The position numbers were made by a program, and so were the translations under genes. The notes beneath the pieces were generated by a model. The model did not search any database. It was given only the letters and a program-made list of their open reading frames with translations, and was not told the DNA's origin. From the NCBI GenBank assembly GCA_029582265.1, contig CM055819.1, positions 5,001,855 to 5,065,854 on the forward strand: a DNA stretch of 64,000 nt, in the 5' to 3' direction. This document shows positions 1-11,305 of this stretch, in pieces. This stretch comes from Zoroaster sp. YZ-2022 (taxonomy: Eukaryota; Echinodermata; Asteroidea; Forcipulatida; Zoroasteridae). How positions within the stretch are numbered: position 1 is the stretch's first letter; every line of letters starts with the position of its first letter.

Positions 1-36
1 GTTTATAGTGGTAATGGTTGGCCATTGTCACTTAAA

Positions 37-208
37 TGAACAATATCGTCACGATCAGAGTAGACTTTCAAAAGGGCATCGCTGTCCTAGTTTAAGATGA
101 ATCGGTGGAATCGGTGTCCTAATTTACGATGAACACAGTGACTGAAAATTACTGGCTTATTTATGCAGCAGCAAAGGTATGATCTTATCATGTGGGGTAT
201 TATATGTC
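37..208. repeat. AGGGACA fold-back MITE, partial left half
   Basis: It carries the family's outer segment (TATCGTCACGATCAGAG) followed by the shared body containing GTGACTGAAAATTACTGG and TTATGCAGCAGCAA. Full copies are near-palindromes that open AAAGGGACA and close TGTCCCTTT in TTAA sites. A fragment of the opposite arm (CCTGTTGATTGTGATGATAT) appears at about 730-752, so the intervening 0.5 kb may be an insertion. Confidence 0.7.
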
Positions 209-1015
209 CTCTTTCGGAAAAACACAATACTTTTGAATTTTGATAATTTCTTCAATCTTTACACGGCCTCCATGGACACTTAACCCTCTGTACAATACCG
301 TCAAGTTGCGAGCGATCTGAGTGGAAACAATACAATGTGGCAGTCGAGGAAAACCCGTCGGAAGTCGCCACGCACATTTTGTAATTATGGACCGATTTAC
401 GTAAAAATTTACCATAACTCCTTTATGTGAAAAATCTTAGTTTGAAAGAAATGAAAAACACTTTTACACTATTTTTACTATAATGTCAATTTTACCTCAA
501 TTCAAGGGATTTACGTTTACTGCATAGCCAACTTTGAAGCCTAATTTCTCCGTTTGTGGGATTTAGAACTGTCTTTGAAAGGTCATAACTTTAGTTGTGG
601 TTTGAATATTTAACTCATTAAAACTGTTATGAGATCAGTAAAGGGTGTATTACTTGATTAAATGCTCAACAAGAATTGTAAAAATGTTACCATGTGTTGG
701 GTTTTCCTGGACCGCCACACATATGCCATGGCCTGTTGATTGTGATGATATTATTCCTTCAACTTCTTCATACACGATGAAAAACATGTTCAGAAATGTC
801 GATGTTTTCAAAGACAGCCAGCAGAATTATATAGCAATGTATTTGGTCTCACGAGTTAACAGGACATTTGAGACACCACTATCGTGTACCTGCATGAAAT
901 CACTCTGTATTTGTACAATACAGGGTACATTTATCTAGGCTTTCATTGAAAATGTCTCTACATAATTTGTATTTCATGAAATAAAATTGCTACTTTGTAA
1001 GATATCATTTTAACT
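209..1015. other. No gene recognised
   Basis: Only short uninformative open frames occur here, with no splice-bounded conserved peptide. The sole recognisable item is the half-site of the AGGGACA fold-back family near 730-752. Confidence 0.5.
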
Positions 1016-1406
1016 TAGGCTGTGCCGGGTATCCAGGTATCTGGATACCTGACCGAAACTGTCATTATCCAGTTCCAGTTTTCAGTTCCAATTGCCCGTA
1101 AACGACTTTGAAAATTTCTACTGAACATTTAAGCCACACAAATGGAAGTCTATGATATTTTGTTTATAATAAAATGTGTGTGGGGAATGGGGATGCCATG
1201 AGTCGTTTTTAATATAGAGGCGGGAAATTATTACAGTAAGTCTACATTTATTATGACTCTAATAAAACAAGAGAATATTGTGTTCATATTAGTTATTTTA
1301 TACATTCGGCATTACTTAGGTATTTTTACACAATTCTTTACGGGTACCCGGGTATCCCAAGATTTCCAATTTCGGGTATCCGGTTCCCGAAAGAAACGAA
1401 AACGCA
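1016..1406. repeat. hAT-type MITE relic (GGGTATCCGG family)
   Basis: The left end reads TAGGCTGTGCCGGGTATCC, matching the ends of the intact copies at 16076-17898 and 32957-33350. The right part carries GGGTATCCGGTTCCCGAAAG and AAAACGCA, the degraded opposite end. The interior is unrelated A/T-rich DNA. No clean target duplication remains. Confidence 0.6.
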
Positions 1407-1547
1407 TTGAATATAACATTCTTCGGTTTCACATGCAACAGGGACGCTAACATTTACAGTGTAGCATGATGAACCCTGGTTTTTTTTGTATGAAAAAAAA
1501 AAAACCTATTAAGCAGCAAGGTGAGAAATTTATATTTCAAGGAAGAA

Positions 1548-1683
1548 GCCTGGCATTTCATTCTTGTAGAGGCAAGGCCACCTTTCCTGAGTAAAGGGCA
1601 CTTCCATTAGAATGTCTTTTAAGGGGCACCAAGGCCAAGACAAAGGCAACAGAGGCCATGGCCTCCCTGACATTCCAGACATG
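1548..1683. repeat. Dispersed repeat, three copies in window
   Basis: A block containing GGCATTTCATTCTTGTAGAG and TAAAGGGCACTTCCATTAGA recurs at about 33638-33785 and 53926-54078 with clear similarity. No ends or target duplications could be defined. Confidence 0.65.
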
Positions 1684-1744
1684 AAGCAGTAACCAGGGAA
1701 TATTTGTTTGCCTAGTGTTTTGAGCATGCATGATGCCCTAGACT

Positions 1745-2113
1745 CACCAACTCTTTAGAACCTTCCCAAATCCTCCAAAATCCTCTTTGCTAAAGTGAAG
1801 GATTTTTAAGGATTGAGGTTACATGCTACATGCTTTTTGCTAAAGTGAAGGATTTTGGAAGATTGAGGTTATCAGGCACACTTGCCTTTCCATGGTACAT
1901 GTACATCCATGTTTGTTGTAGTGATTGCAAGGTCAGTGCGTGGGTCAGTGGACACTGTTTATTGCTCCATGCATGCAGGGAGGGTCCCTGGCCATGTACA
2001 TGTATCACAGGTTAGAAACACATGTGTGCATACATGTCATGTGCTTGCTTTACTACTGAAGGATTTTGGAGGATTCAGGTTATGTGTAAGCAAATGGGCC
2101 TAGGGAGTTAGGG
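1745..2113 (+). mobile_element. TTAA MITE, CCAAAATCC-word family, single 44-bp unit
   Basis: The interior repeats the word CCAAAATCC and its complement GGATTTTGG. The right end, GAGTTAGGG, is followed by TTAA at 2114-2117; the left end is decayed. This copy holds one 44-bp unit (GGATTCAGGTTATGTGTAAG... GGGCCTAGGGAGTTAG). The same unit is tandemly amplified in the copies at 30983 and 38723. Confidence 0.75.
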
Positions 2114-2570
2114 TTAATGTGACATGTACATACCTGTATATGTACATATTGTGTACATGTACATAGTTTATGCATGGAGGAAGAATGGTTTATGCAATGT
2201 ATAAATGATTCAATATGATCAGATGTCCTCAGAGGAAAGTCCAGCCCATTATTATTTTAACCTACATGTACAAAGTCATCATCTGGGAAACAACAGAAAT
2301 ACAAGGCTATTTTTTTTCAATGAGAGAGTAAGTTTATACCCGTAGGCTATTGTTTTACCATGGTTTATTTGGAGAGGATTTGGGCAACAGGGACTGTGTT
2401 TATAAGGCGACAAGTTGTGCGGCTGTATTTTGACTGATCAATAAGTACAGGAAATCTTGGCCTATATTCAACTGCACAGCCTACTACGTATTGGTGTGTG
2501 TACACATAATATTTTCATTAAAAGAAAATATTTATCTCTTCGGTTTAATTGCATTCAGACAAACTGATTA
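2114..2570. other. No gene recognised
   Basis: Rich in TACATGTA-type words just after the MITE, then ordinary A/T-rich sequence. Nothing codes convincingly. Confidence 0.5.
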
Positions 2571-2574
2571 AAGG

Positions 2575-2790
2575 GGCACTTATCATCACAATCAGAGCAG
2601 ACTTTCAACGGGGCATGGAATCAGTGTCCTAGTTCAAGATGAACACAGTGACTGAAAATTACCGGCACATTTATGCAGCAGCAATGGTAATGTGACCTTA
2701 TCATGTGAGGGTGTTATTTTCAATCACTGAGTTAATCTAAAACTAGTTTATCCGATTCCATGCCCTGTTGATCGTGACGATATTGTCCCT
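2575..2790. mobile_element. AGGGACA fold-back MITE in a TTAA site
   Basis: A nearly complete palindromic copy, from TTAA-AGGGGCACTTATC to GACGATATTGTCCCT-TTAA. It contains TTAATCTAAAACTAG, the unoccupied version of the site that carries an insertion in the copy at 11306-11919. Confidence 0.75.
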
Positions 2791-2794
2791 TTAA

Positions 2795-3090
2795 CTCTCC
2801 GACAATCAGTGCAATTTTTGAAACAACCCATTCAGGCCACTCCAAGCCATTAGCTGTTGCCAGTGGCCTCCTATGGTTACCCTTCTGTGCACTGTCACAC
2901 CACTGAGATTGCAGGGTAAGGTGGTCTCCCATCGATACATTGCAGGCCAAACATTTACAGTGGCCTTGGGTGGCACACAGTTGATTTTGTAAGATTACTT
3001 GGAAAGGACAGCAGGCTTGTACATGTATGTATTGAAGGTTGCTCAAGAGCAGAATTTTGTGAATCGGAGTGGCCTCCATGTGTAGGAGGG
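2795..3090. mobile_element. TTAA MITE, GGCCACTC-word family
   Basis: The interior repeats GGCCACTCC and its complement GGAGTGGCC in both orientations. The right end, GTAGGAGGG, is followed by TTAA (3091-3094). The left border coincides with the TTAA shared with the preceding fold-back element. A relative lies at about 13180-13541. Confidence 0.55.
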
Positions 3091-3580
3091 TTAAGGGTCT
3101 GTATTCCCCAAAACGTACCTACATAATGCAACTCCCATGGAAACTGACAGTTCAAGTCAATGACAATACAATGCCAATGAGCATGTACATGTATGTAGAA
3201 TGTCCATAGAACCAATGTACACGTACGTATGTACATGTAAAGAAATATAAGCCGAGTATATAAATTATTGTGGGCTGTGAAACGCAACAAACGTGTGAAT
3301 CTGACATTAGAAATCATCCGTTACAATAGAAAACCTTGACTTTGTAGAGCTTGCTCTCAATCCTGTTTGTAAGTCAATACGTAATACGTGCACGCATTGG
3401 TAGTACGTGCTGTCACAACTTACCCCTCGAGGATAGCCATGACCGAAAGACTCAGTGAAAGACACAAGGACACAAGCAGTAATATTTATTTACACTTTTA
3501 TTATGTACACTTCTCCGGCATCCACTGGTTCTAGATATTTACACTTGTTAAATCACCAATCAACACACACCTTCAATTGA

Positions 3581-3601
3581 TGAATATTATATATATATAA
3601 T

Positions 3602-3635
<34 letters not shown>

Positions 3636-3720
3636 CTTGTAGTAAAACTAGTGGAACGCTGGTAGTTGTAACTCCGAGTTTCACGCGTTATGCGATCATC
3701 AGACAATATATATATATATA
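3581..3720. repeat. AT dinucleotide repeat around a hairpin
   Basis: Two runs of (AT)n bracket about 75 bp. On the minus strand the enclosed piece reads CTGATGA, a CGC/GCG hairpin, then GAAAC. This resembles the Penelope-linked hairpins elsewhere in the window. Confidence 0.6.
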
Positions 3721-4084
3721 TTATTTGAAAGTTTACACAATTGCCGAAAAATTCTGACATGTGCATTCTTTTTGCTACTTACGGTTCCAAAAGCTGGCAT
3801 ACCGTTGTGTGTAATTTAACCTAAATTCCTTGATTTTAACGTTCCAAAGCGATCCTTGAGGCAGAAATTGACTTTGTTGATAAGTTTTTGAGTCTTTACA
3901 ACATATGTTAAATGCAAAACACAAGCTTTCTAAATTTCTTGCGTAAATCCTTAAACGGGTTGTCAATAAAATTCTTGCATTGGGTGATAAACAATTGATT
4001 TCATACACACATCGGTGCAGGGCAAAATTAAATCAATTGTTTATCACCTGACGCACGAATTTCATCAAACTATAAATATCGCGG

Positions 4085-4290
4085 AACCCACTGCTCTCTA
4101 GGATGCTGGAGGATTAGTGCATTGAACCGTGTAGGCAGGAACTGTTGGGACTGGGATCCTAGGGGGTGGGGGGAGAGTATTTATGTGTTTTTACAAAATT
4201 GTTTTCACAAAATTGTTTACGGGTACCCGGGTATCCGAAGATTTCCAATTTCGGTTACCTGGTTCCTGAAATAACCGAAAACGCACAGTC
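4085..4290. repeat. Retroelement fragment plus hAT MITE end
   Basis: The stretch GGATGCTGGAGGATTAGTG at about 4100 matches DNA at about 29140-29160, next to the hairpin family there. It is followed at about 4215-4287 by GGGTACCCGGGTATCC and AAACGCACAG, a degraded end of the GGGTATCCGG hAT family. Confidence 0.5.
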
Positions 4291-4335
4291 TTAATTTCAT
4301 CAAGCTATACACATGTACTAGTACCATGAACAAGT

Positions 4336-4460
4336 AAGACTAATTACGGTGACACCATGTGAAATTCTCAATTGAGCAGTAATTAGTTCTGAAAAGAACT
4401 GGAGGTTACAACTCGACGTTTCGATCAGTGTGCTCTGATCATCCTCAGGAGAATGAACAT
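4336..4460. repeat. Penelope-like hairpin repeat (hammerhead-like core)
   Basis: From GACTAATTACGGTGACACCA through AGTTCTGAAAAGAACTGGAG to CGACGTTTCGATCAG and CCTCAGGAG. Read on the minus strand it gives CTGAGGA, a six-base-pair GATCAG/CTGATC hairpin, then GAAACGTC. Related copies: 13748, 20797, 22655, 24755, 28999, 29570 and 52653. Confidence 0.6.
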
Positions 4461-4874
4461 ACATGTAGCGCCATGAACATTGTGCCACTTTTTGGACTGT
4501 ACCACAAACTTTTCAGGAGTGGGTCACGTGATCAATATGCAAATAAGGCTTACAAGTTTTACAGAATGCTGTGCGAAAAGGTCTACTGTACAGTAATTGT
4601 ACGAACTATATGTGTACCCCTGGAGCATCCAGATCCTTGTGGATTTTTCCCTAGTTCCTCGGTGCCAAAGAAGGGTTCTTTTAATTAAAAAACATTGCCC
4701 CAGCTTCCGAAGCAATATTAGTGATGCCTCCGGGTAAAGCACTGGCTTTCTATCCCGGCCTGTGAAAAACATTTTAATACTTTGGAATCCAACATTTCAT
4801 AAATGACAGCAGATACTATATTTGTACACACATGCACAGTATGAGTACATTAGTACACTAAAATGTTAGCGTTT

Positions 4875-5127
4875 AGACCTCTAACCCCCTAGGTATTCTG
4901 GCTAGCCTAGGAACCTTCCTGAATCCTCCAAAATCCATCAGTGCACTTTTGGAAACATGCCCTTTCATCTTCAAAATGCACCATGCATTTTCGTTGATCT
5001 TTCATATCCAGCACTTATGGCCTGTACTTCTTGCCAGGTAGTAATATTGCCCCATTTGAAGAGGTGAAAGTACCAGTTTCTAACAGCGCTGAATTTTTTT
5101 CCAATAAAAGTGCCCCTTGGAGGATTT
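4875..5127. mobile_element. TTAA-type MITE, CCAAAATCC-word subfamily, decayed
   Basis: Opens CTAACCCCCTAGGTATTCTG and contains CCTCCAAAATCCATCAG. It is collinear with the TTAA-flanked copy at 26792-27053. Its right end has lost the AGGG-TTAA border. Confidence 0.6.
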
Positions 5128-5187
5128 TTATGGCACACACGGCAACCCACATACATGCAATATACACCACTCACGAAAAATGACCAG

Positions 5188-5765
5188 GACCCAATTTCAA
5201 GCAGCCGATTGTTTGCTTACTGTACATATTTTCATTTCACAGCACTGCTAACCGTTAAGCATAGAGAAAGGCACGCTAACTTGCCGGCCGTTATTGCTAG
5301 CAAATGTGTGACGGAACAATACAAATCCATGGTGAATGCTCACGCGCCGCTCTCAATTTTCCTGCTAACCTGTGAATTACGCTTAAATGCTTAACCCTCC
5401 TACTACTACAAGGGTCAAAATCAGTCAAAATGTTGATATACTTCCCAAGATATCTAGTACACTTAAAAGTCAAACACTGTCAAACCTTGCGTGTAGTGAG
5501 TACATTTACAGGTCAAAATGAGTCGACTGTTTTTTGACTGATAAAAGCATTGTCTGGTATTGTTCAGGGTGGTCAAAATGACAGTCGAAACCAGTCGAAA
5601 ATGCCCCTGTATGCACATTTGGGTCAACAGTCAAAACAGGCAGTTGACTGGTTTTGACCTCTACAGCAACTTTCCACTAAAGTGCATCAATAGTAGGAGG
5701 GTTTTTCTGCTGTAGTTAGCACGAAAATTTGCTTACCGGTAAGCAGCGCTATGAAATTGGGCTCA
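5188..5765. mobile_element. Fold-back MITE (CATAGCGCTGCTTA ends), interrupted
   Basis: The two halves, ending in inverted versions of GCTATGAAATTGG, are separated by a different MITE (5395-5701). The same element without the insertion lies at 44236-44487. Confidence 0.65.
5395..5701. mobile_element. TTAA MITE, GTCAAAA-word family (nested)
   Basis: Starts TTAA-CCCTCCTACTAC and ends AGTAGGAGGG. The interior is made of GTCAAAA / TTTTGAC words in both orientations. The right TTAA has decayed to TTTT. It is nested in the fold-back element at 5188-5765. Confidence 0.8.
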
Positions 5766-7250
5766 GTATGCGAAGTTGCATAGGCAAGCCACTTTGCATG
5801 TTTTGATTTTTTTTCCCCCATGCTCGGTGTATACTGTCCGTGTATGTTGCGTACCATCTGGGCTGCCTCATGCATCTTGACCAAAGGCTACACGTATTAC
5901 AATGTACATACGTGCCGGTAATTATGTACACTGTACAATTGTAGAGTACAATGTAGATTTAACAAAAATATATCAAAATTGATCTCATAATGAGTTTCAG
6001 CTGCATCCATTGGCAATGTTTACTGTACAATCATGAACTGTAAAGTCCAGTAAAGTGAAATTATCAGTAAGTAACGGAGTGAAATTATCTATAAATACAT
6101 GCATAAACATGTTTGTTCAGAGTTGCGATAAACTGTGTGAATGCCCGTAAACAACATACAAATCCATTGTACCACCAGTGTTATTCATCTGCGAGGGATG
6201 GATTCCCTCTGGATGTAACGGAAATATCAATTGAAGGTCTGGAGGCATCTCGGACGCCTTCCTGTTTTTCAGGTGCTGCAAGTCGTTAAAACAACAAACA
6301 TTCTTCCCAAAGGAGCTCAATCGACTGAAGGGGAGAGTTGCGTCAGTATGTGTTATTTGCTTGGGGAATTAAATTTCTGAAAAAATTTAATTTCCAATGA
6401 TTGGCGTAAATCCTTAGGGGGGGGGTGGACGTATGAGAGGGTCTGTACATGTACATGCCATTTCTCGTCAACGTGGATGGATGTACGTTTGTGTACAGTG
6501 TTTTGTACAATGTAGGTAGCGCACCAAATACAGCATAGTACAGTAATCAGGAGGTTGCAGGTTCAAGTACAACTCCAGTCAAGTTTTTTTTGTTCGATTT
6601 AACTCTTTAAATTTTGTGGTCATACATAAATTTTTCACTGAAATTCACACATATTTTTTGTGTATCCACGAAACGTGGTCAATATCTTGCGCTGAACATG
6701 TCCCTTCAGTAAACCGGCCAAAACATTTAAATATCCTTGCCAAAATCAAATAGATATCAACCCTGGATGTAGAAAGTTAAGCAGACTGTCTGCAGATCAT
6801 TTGCCAACACAAGCGAGATCGACAGTGTAAAATTTCAACCTCAATGGAATTGACCACACACCAGGCCGGTGGTGATTAAGACATCAATCGAAATCTTACA
6901 GTTTCTGCATTATGTGATGCGCTTAAACACCTGAGTATCTAAGATGATCTCCAAGGAGATAGGCAAATAATTAGTGAGATTATTAGGGGTATTGTCAATG
7001 TCTAATTACAGTATACAGAACTGTTTTCAAGGTGACTGTTAAGGTGTATCGCCATGTTTGACCGGATAATTCCGGAATTCGTTTTCATCAGAATATTGAT
7101 AAGGAAAATAAATACTTTAAAATGAGACCTACACTGTACACTGTACGTGTACATGAAATTTTTGTCAGAAGCTTGGTTTAACAGTGCCAAAATATAAAAG
7201 TGCCAAAATAGATTTATGATAGAACCCACCATAAATTCATTTTCAGAATA
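5766..7250. other. No gene recognised
   Basis: Mixed A/T-rich sequence with TACATGTA words and short open frames lacking conserved content. A poly-G run lies at about 6418-6427. Confidence 0.45.
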
Positions 7251-8198
7251 AATTCATCTCAGTAAAATAACAACATTCTGATGAAAAAAAAAAAAAAAAA
7301 TGAAAAAAACCAGAAAATTTCTACAAATTGCCAAAAACAAAGGGTGTAATGTCATAAACCTGACTGTGTACATGATTCCAGTTCTGGTGCCTGAAAGGAA
7401 TATATACTGTACATGTACATGTACAAAGTATTGCGTACAGCATTGGAGATTCTCAATGCACAGTGTACTGTATGACATTGCTAATGCTGGCAAAATTGTT
7501 TCCTTAACCAGTTCGCGTCGGAGGCCGTGTATACACGCAAATTTTTTTTTCACCGTGGATTGGAGAGCGTCTAAACACGCCAAAGGAAACTCCGGAATAT
7601 TGGTATGCATGCTCGGTTGAGCCACCCGTGTACGGTGACATGCTCGGAAGTGCCGGCCACCCGCTGTGGAAGCTTCCATTCATGGTGTGTGTGGGAAAAA
7701 TAAACCCGCGCAGGGGCCCAGAAAAACTTTTTTATTCCCGACGCGAACAGGTTAAGTATTCTCACACTCTTCAAATCATGATATACATGTAAATTTAACA
7801 ACCAACCTCAGGCCAAAGGAAAAAAATCTGTTTTTTTTGCTGTGACATGATGTCCAATTGCAGCCATAATTGGAATTCTTAGCCACCATACTGGTTCCAA
7901 TACCTGCATATACATGTATCACGTATTTCACAAGTTGGCAAAAAAAAATATTACCCCCAAAAATTAAAATAAAAGGGCATCACCGGACCGAGTATGTTCA
8001 CTCTCTTCAAAGCAAGACATAAATTTAACAGCCAACCTTAACCAGTTTCAGCTTATTATCTATGTGATGAAATTTATGAAGTTTGCAAATGAGCCAGTCC
8101 AGGTCTGGAATTCATCCCTGAAAGTCATGTACCTGTCTAATCTTTAGAGAATTATGCATGTAATTGTCATTATAATTGTAATACTGTAATTGTCAACA
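7251..8198. other. No gene recognised; poly-A tract
   Basis: Contains a 17-base A run near 7285 and TACATGTACATGTAC at about 7410. The open frames on both strands across 7254-7679 overlap each other and show no recognisable domain. Confidence 0.45.
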
Positions 8199-8507
8199 TA
8201 ATGTGGGTTCGAATCACAGCCGTGACACTTGTGTCCTTGAGCAAGACATTTAATCATAATTGCTTCTCTCCACCCAGGGGTTAAATGGGTACCTGTGAAG
8301 GCAGAGTTGGTTTGCTCTATATGCGCTAGAAATGGCAGCAATTGAGCTGTATACTCCCCAGGGAGCTGAGATGGTTTCAGGAATGATTTATGAGCCTTAT
8401 GAGCCTTATGAGCAGGGATAATAATATAATGCGCCTTGAGCACCACTTAGTTGGTGGATACGTGCGCTATATAAATCCACACATTATTATTATTATTATT
8501 ATTATTA
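8199..8507 (+). mobile_element. tRNA-derived SINE, 5' truncated, (ATT)n tail
   Basis: Retains the B-box region (GTGGGTTCGAATC), the shared body (CTTGAGCAAGACATTTAATC, AGGGAGCTGAGATGG) and the 3' end GCGCTATATAAATCC followed by (ATT)n. The tRNA head upstream of the B box is missing here but is present in the copy at 24903-25256. Confidence 0.85.
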
Positions 8508-9490
8508 ACTACATGTATGTTGACTCTGGCATGATTGATGGCTGCATCAATAATGCACAAACCAAACACCATTACTGGCTCAGTGGAATACAACTGTAAG
8601 CAGACTGTCTGCTTGTGTGATAGTGTGTAAGTACATTGTACAATATTCACTATACATTTAAGTTCACTGTATGCTTTTAAACTTTCTTACCCCACGGTTA
8701 CCACAGCGCAGTTTCACACTGGACTCGCGAAAACCCAACTCCTGGTATTCCCTCGGTCGTTATTCCCCAGAAATCCGCACGCACGTTTCACACTATGATA
8801 AAAATTCCAGGACGACCGCGCTGTGCTTTTTTGGCTTAAATAATGAAGTCTGGGAATATGGAAGTGACGATCGAGTTTGACGCCCTGTGATAATGAGTTG
8901 GCAACGAGACTGGTACAGTTCACTTGTCGTCTATATACTTTTAATGAATTAAGTGAGGCAGAATAAATTTAAAATCGTGCAAAACAGTACCATATTTAAC
9001 CTACTAAAAAATCAGTTAGTTTTGGAAACTGATCAATTCTCCCTATAGATAATATAAATTGAAATTCATTTTCTTTGATATTTGGTTAATATTAAACAAA
9101 CAACCGAAAACTTAAATACATGTACAAAACAAACAGCATAAACTCAGACCGCACAATTTATTTAGTGCCCATTTCCCAACCTCTGCAGTTTACATGTATC
9201 TCTCTGACCTTTCACAGTTTGTTTACGAGATCTGTCCGCCACATAAGCACAACCAGCTTTCATTTCACACAAGCTGTTATTTCCCCCGGAAAGACCTACA
9301 ACCCTGGGGTTTTCCCCGCTTAACCTTACTCCGGGAGCTGGGGTGATGGCTTATTTCCTTGGGAAAGCCCATATTCCACTGAGCTTAGCAATTTATCATT
9401 CAAAACCATTTGTTTTTCAATGGTTTTGCCACATAAATCAATAGCAGGGATAATGAAAAAAGGCAAGGGGGACTGAGAGAGGCTCCTCAC

Positions 9491-9601
9491 CCTAAAATCA
9501 ATCCCAACTGTCGATATGAAGCTCCCAGATAGGAAGGCACCATCTTTAAACCGCACCAGTAAGCATGTCTTCCCAACGCCTGAGTCACCAATCAGCATCA
9601 C
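9491..9601 (-). CDS. Rab26/Rab37-type small GTPase, exon with P-loop and switch I
   Basis: This exon encodes the nucleotide-binding start of a Rab GTPase, a vesicle-traffic switch. The 37 codons read [13 protein letters not shown], with the P-loop GDSGVGKT, then [14 protein letters not shown] and ISTVGIDFR, which covers switch I and the conserved threonine. KDGAFLSG and STVGIDFR are hallmarks of the Rab26/Rab37 pair; those proteins act on secretory granules and synaptic vesicles. The acceptor is AACTACAG before GTG ATG and the donor is AGG-GTGAGG, both phase 0. It joins in frame to the exon at 19877-19948, whose YDFACK precedes VML just as YDVAFK does in vertebrate Rab26. The remaining G-domain and the C-terminal prenylated cysteines are not seen to the left and probably lie outside the window. 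Confidence 0.93.
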
Positions 9602-9663
9602 CTGTAGTTAAGAAGAGAACAGCAAAACAAAATTTCATTTCACGTTTACTTTCCTGTCATTTT

Positions 9664-10160
9664 GGGGTGCACCCCAGTACCCCACTAAATAGTCAGAAAT
9701 TCATGCACCGACCTGTTTAATATAATTTGTATGTCCTCAAATTTTTCTGAAAAACATAAATCTGAGGCCCATACATTTGATGGATTGTGTAAAAATGGTC
9801 CAATATCATAACCTGGGGTCCTTGACTTCCAACTTTGAGTATTTTGGATACACTAAGCCCTGAAAAAGTGGTCCTAATTCGATTTCAAGCATGTGGCTTT
9901 TTTCCAAAATGGCTGCTTTTTAGTGTGGGTGTTTTCACTACTGTAGCGGGTGGTTTCCATTGGGATGAGAATAACTCGACAGGCGCCTGGACTCTCCGCA
10001 TTGAATTGAGAAGAAAACATAAGGTTAGACATCAATCAATATTTTGTCTTTTGGTTTTAAAAAGTGGAGGACTTCTAAGTATTTTTTTAAATGATTTTGG
10101 AATATTTTGTATTTATCATTGGTTGCTATGGGAGTTTATTTAGTGGGGTGAAACCCTTTG
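9664..10160. repeat. MITE with CCCACTAAAT ends
   Basis: Begins near GCACCCCAGTACCCCACTAA and ends TTTAGTGGGGTGAAACCC, an inverted pair. It shares long similarity with 21066-21512 (for example GTCCTTGACTTCC, GAGTATTTTGGATAC, GATGAGAATAACTCGAC). Confidence 0.65.
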
Positions 10161-10419
10161 GGGGTCTTTGGAATTCTCATCACCATCTCGTACAAATACA
10201 GTCCTCTCTCTCATGATGTGGATACGTACTGTATACTGGTGCTAGGAGTTACCGGTTAGTTCGATAACCGTTTAACCGAAACTTTCCAGATCGGTTAGCC
10301 GGTTAGCCGAAAGTTGGCAGCCGACGGCCACACAAACTAAATCGTCGGCAAATGTGTATTCATTTTCAATCAAAAAGCATCAATAAACTTCCCGCAATGA
10401 GCCCACTCCAAATGCCATT

Positions 10420-10771
10420 TACTTCACTCATCAGATTTTTTCACAGTAGTTGCATTATACCCAGACCTTAACTCAGCACAACATAACATTTGTTATAAAT
10501 ATCTTATATTTTATGCATACTTATGTACGAAAAAAAATTTTACGTGAGTAACCGGCATTTTAGTTCAGAAAATGGCATTCTCCTTCTAAAGCTATCCACA
10601 TGAATGGAATATAAATGTATTATTATTATTATTATTTATTTTTTTATTTTTTTTTATTTTTTTCACTGTATGTATATACATATATGTATAACACATTTCT
10701 GAAATTAATTATTTTGTGCTGAGCACGGTCTGGGCATAATGCAACTACTGTGAAAAAAATGATGAGTGAAA
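10420..10771. repeat. Inverted-repeat (fold-back) element
   Basis: The arm at about 10425-10485 (CACAGTAGTTGCATTATACC...) is the complement of the arm at about 10712-10770 (GGGCATAATGCAACTACTGT). The A/T-rich loop between them contains an (ATT)n run. Just upstream (10245-10315) GGTTAGCCGGTTAGCCG-type words resemble another short-word repeat. Confidence 0.6.
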
Positions 10772-11305
10772 TATATTATAAGTAAGGAAATTATGGCATT
10801 AAGCGTGGGCCCAGTACCTCAAATAATGTAACATGAGTAACCTTGGAATTGCCCAGATATTGATGATTTTGAGTGCTAAATTCTGAGTTGATCCATGAAA
10901 TTCGGTGGCATGACTGACAGGACTGGCAGTACAGCGATGGAATAAAATGATTCTTAATAGGCAAATACCTAATTTACATGTTTGATTTTATCAGATAGAA
11001 AAAAACAAGTGTTTGAACTGTACAGAGTCTGAGGCACAATCAGCACGTAGGTATTCTCTACATGGAGATTCCAATTTGCCCTGTAGGATGTCTCTGATTT
11101 TATAGGAAGGGCAAGTGTGCCTGGGTCATGATGGACTCATGAGAGTTACCCACTGGAATTATTTCGATCCAAGAATGAACTGGATTTACATTTGTAGGTC
11201 AGGGCCCTCAGTTCCCATGAAGTAACTGACCCATATCATGATACATGTATCTAGGTCAATTCTTCTGACCATTATGATTAAAGGGGGAGTTAGGGTTAAA
11301 GGGGG
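10772..11305. other. No gene recognised
   Basis: Ordinary intronic-looking sequence inside the long Rab26/37 intron. A short direct repeat, AGGGGGAGTTAGGGTTAA, precedes the next element. Confidence 0.5.

Noticed and set aside
1830..2015. Recurring small frame beginning MLFAKVKDFGG at 1830, 14215, 18103, 31 kb, 40 kb and 52 kb
   Set aside because: It is part of the CCAAAATCC-word MITE; some copies carry stops or start differently, and no codon-level constraint is evident.
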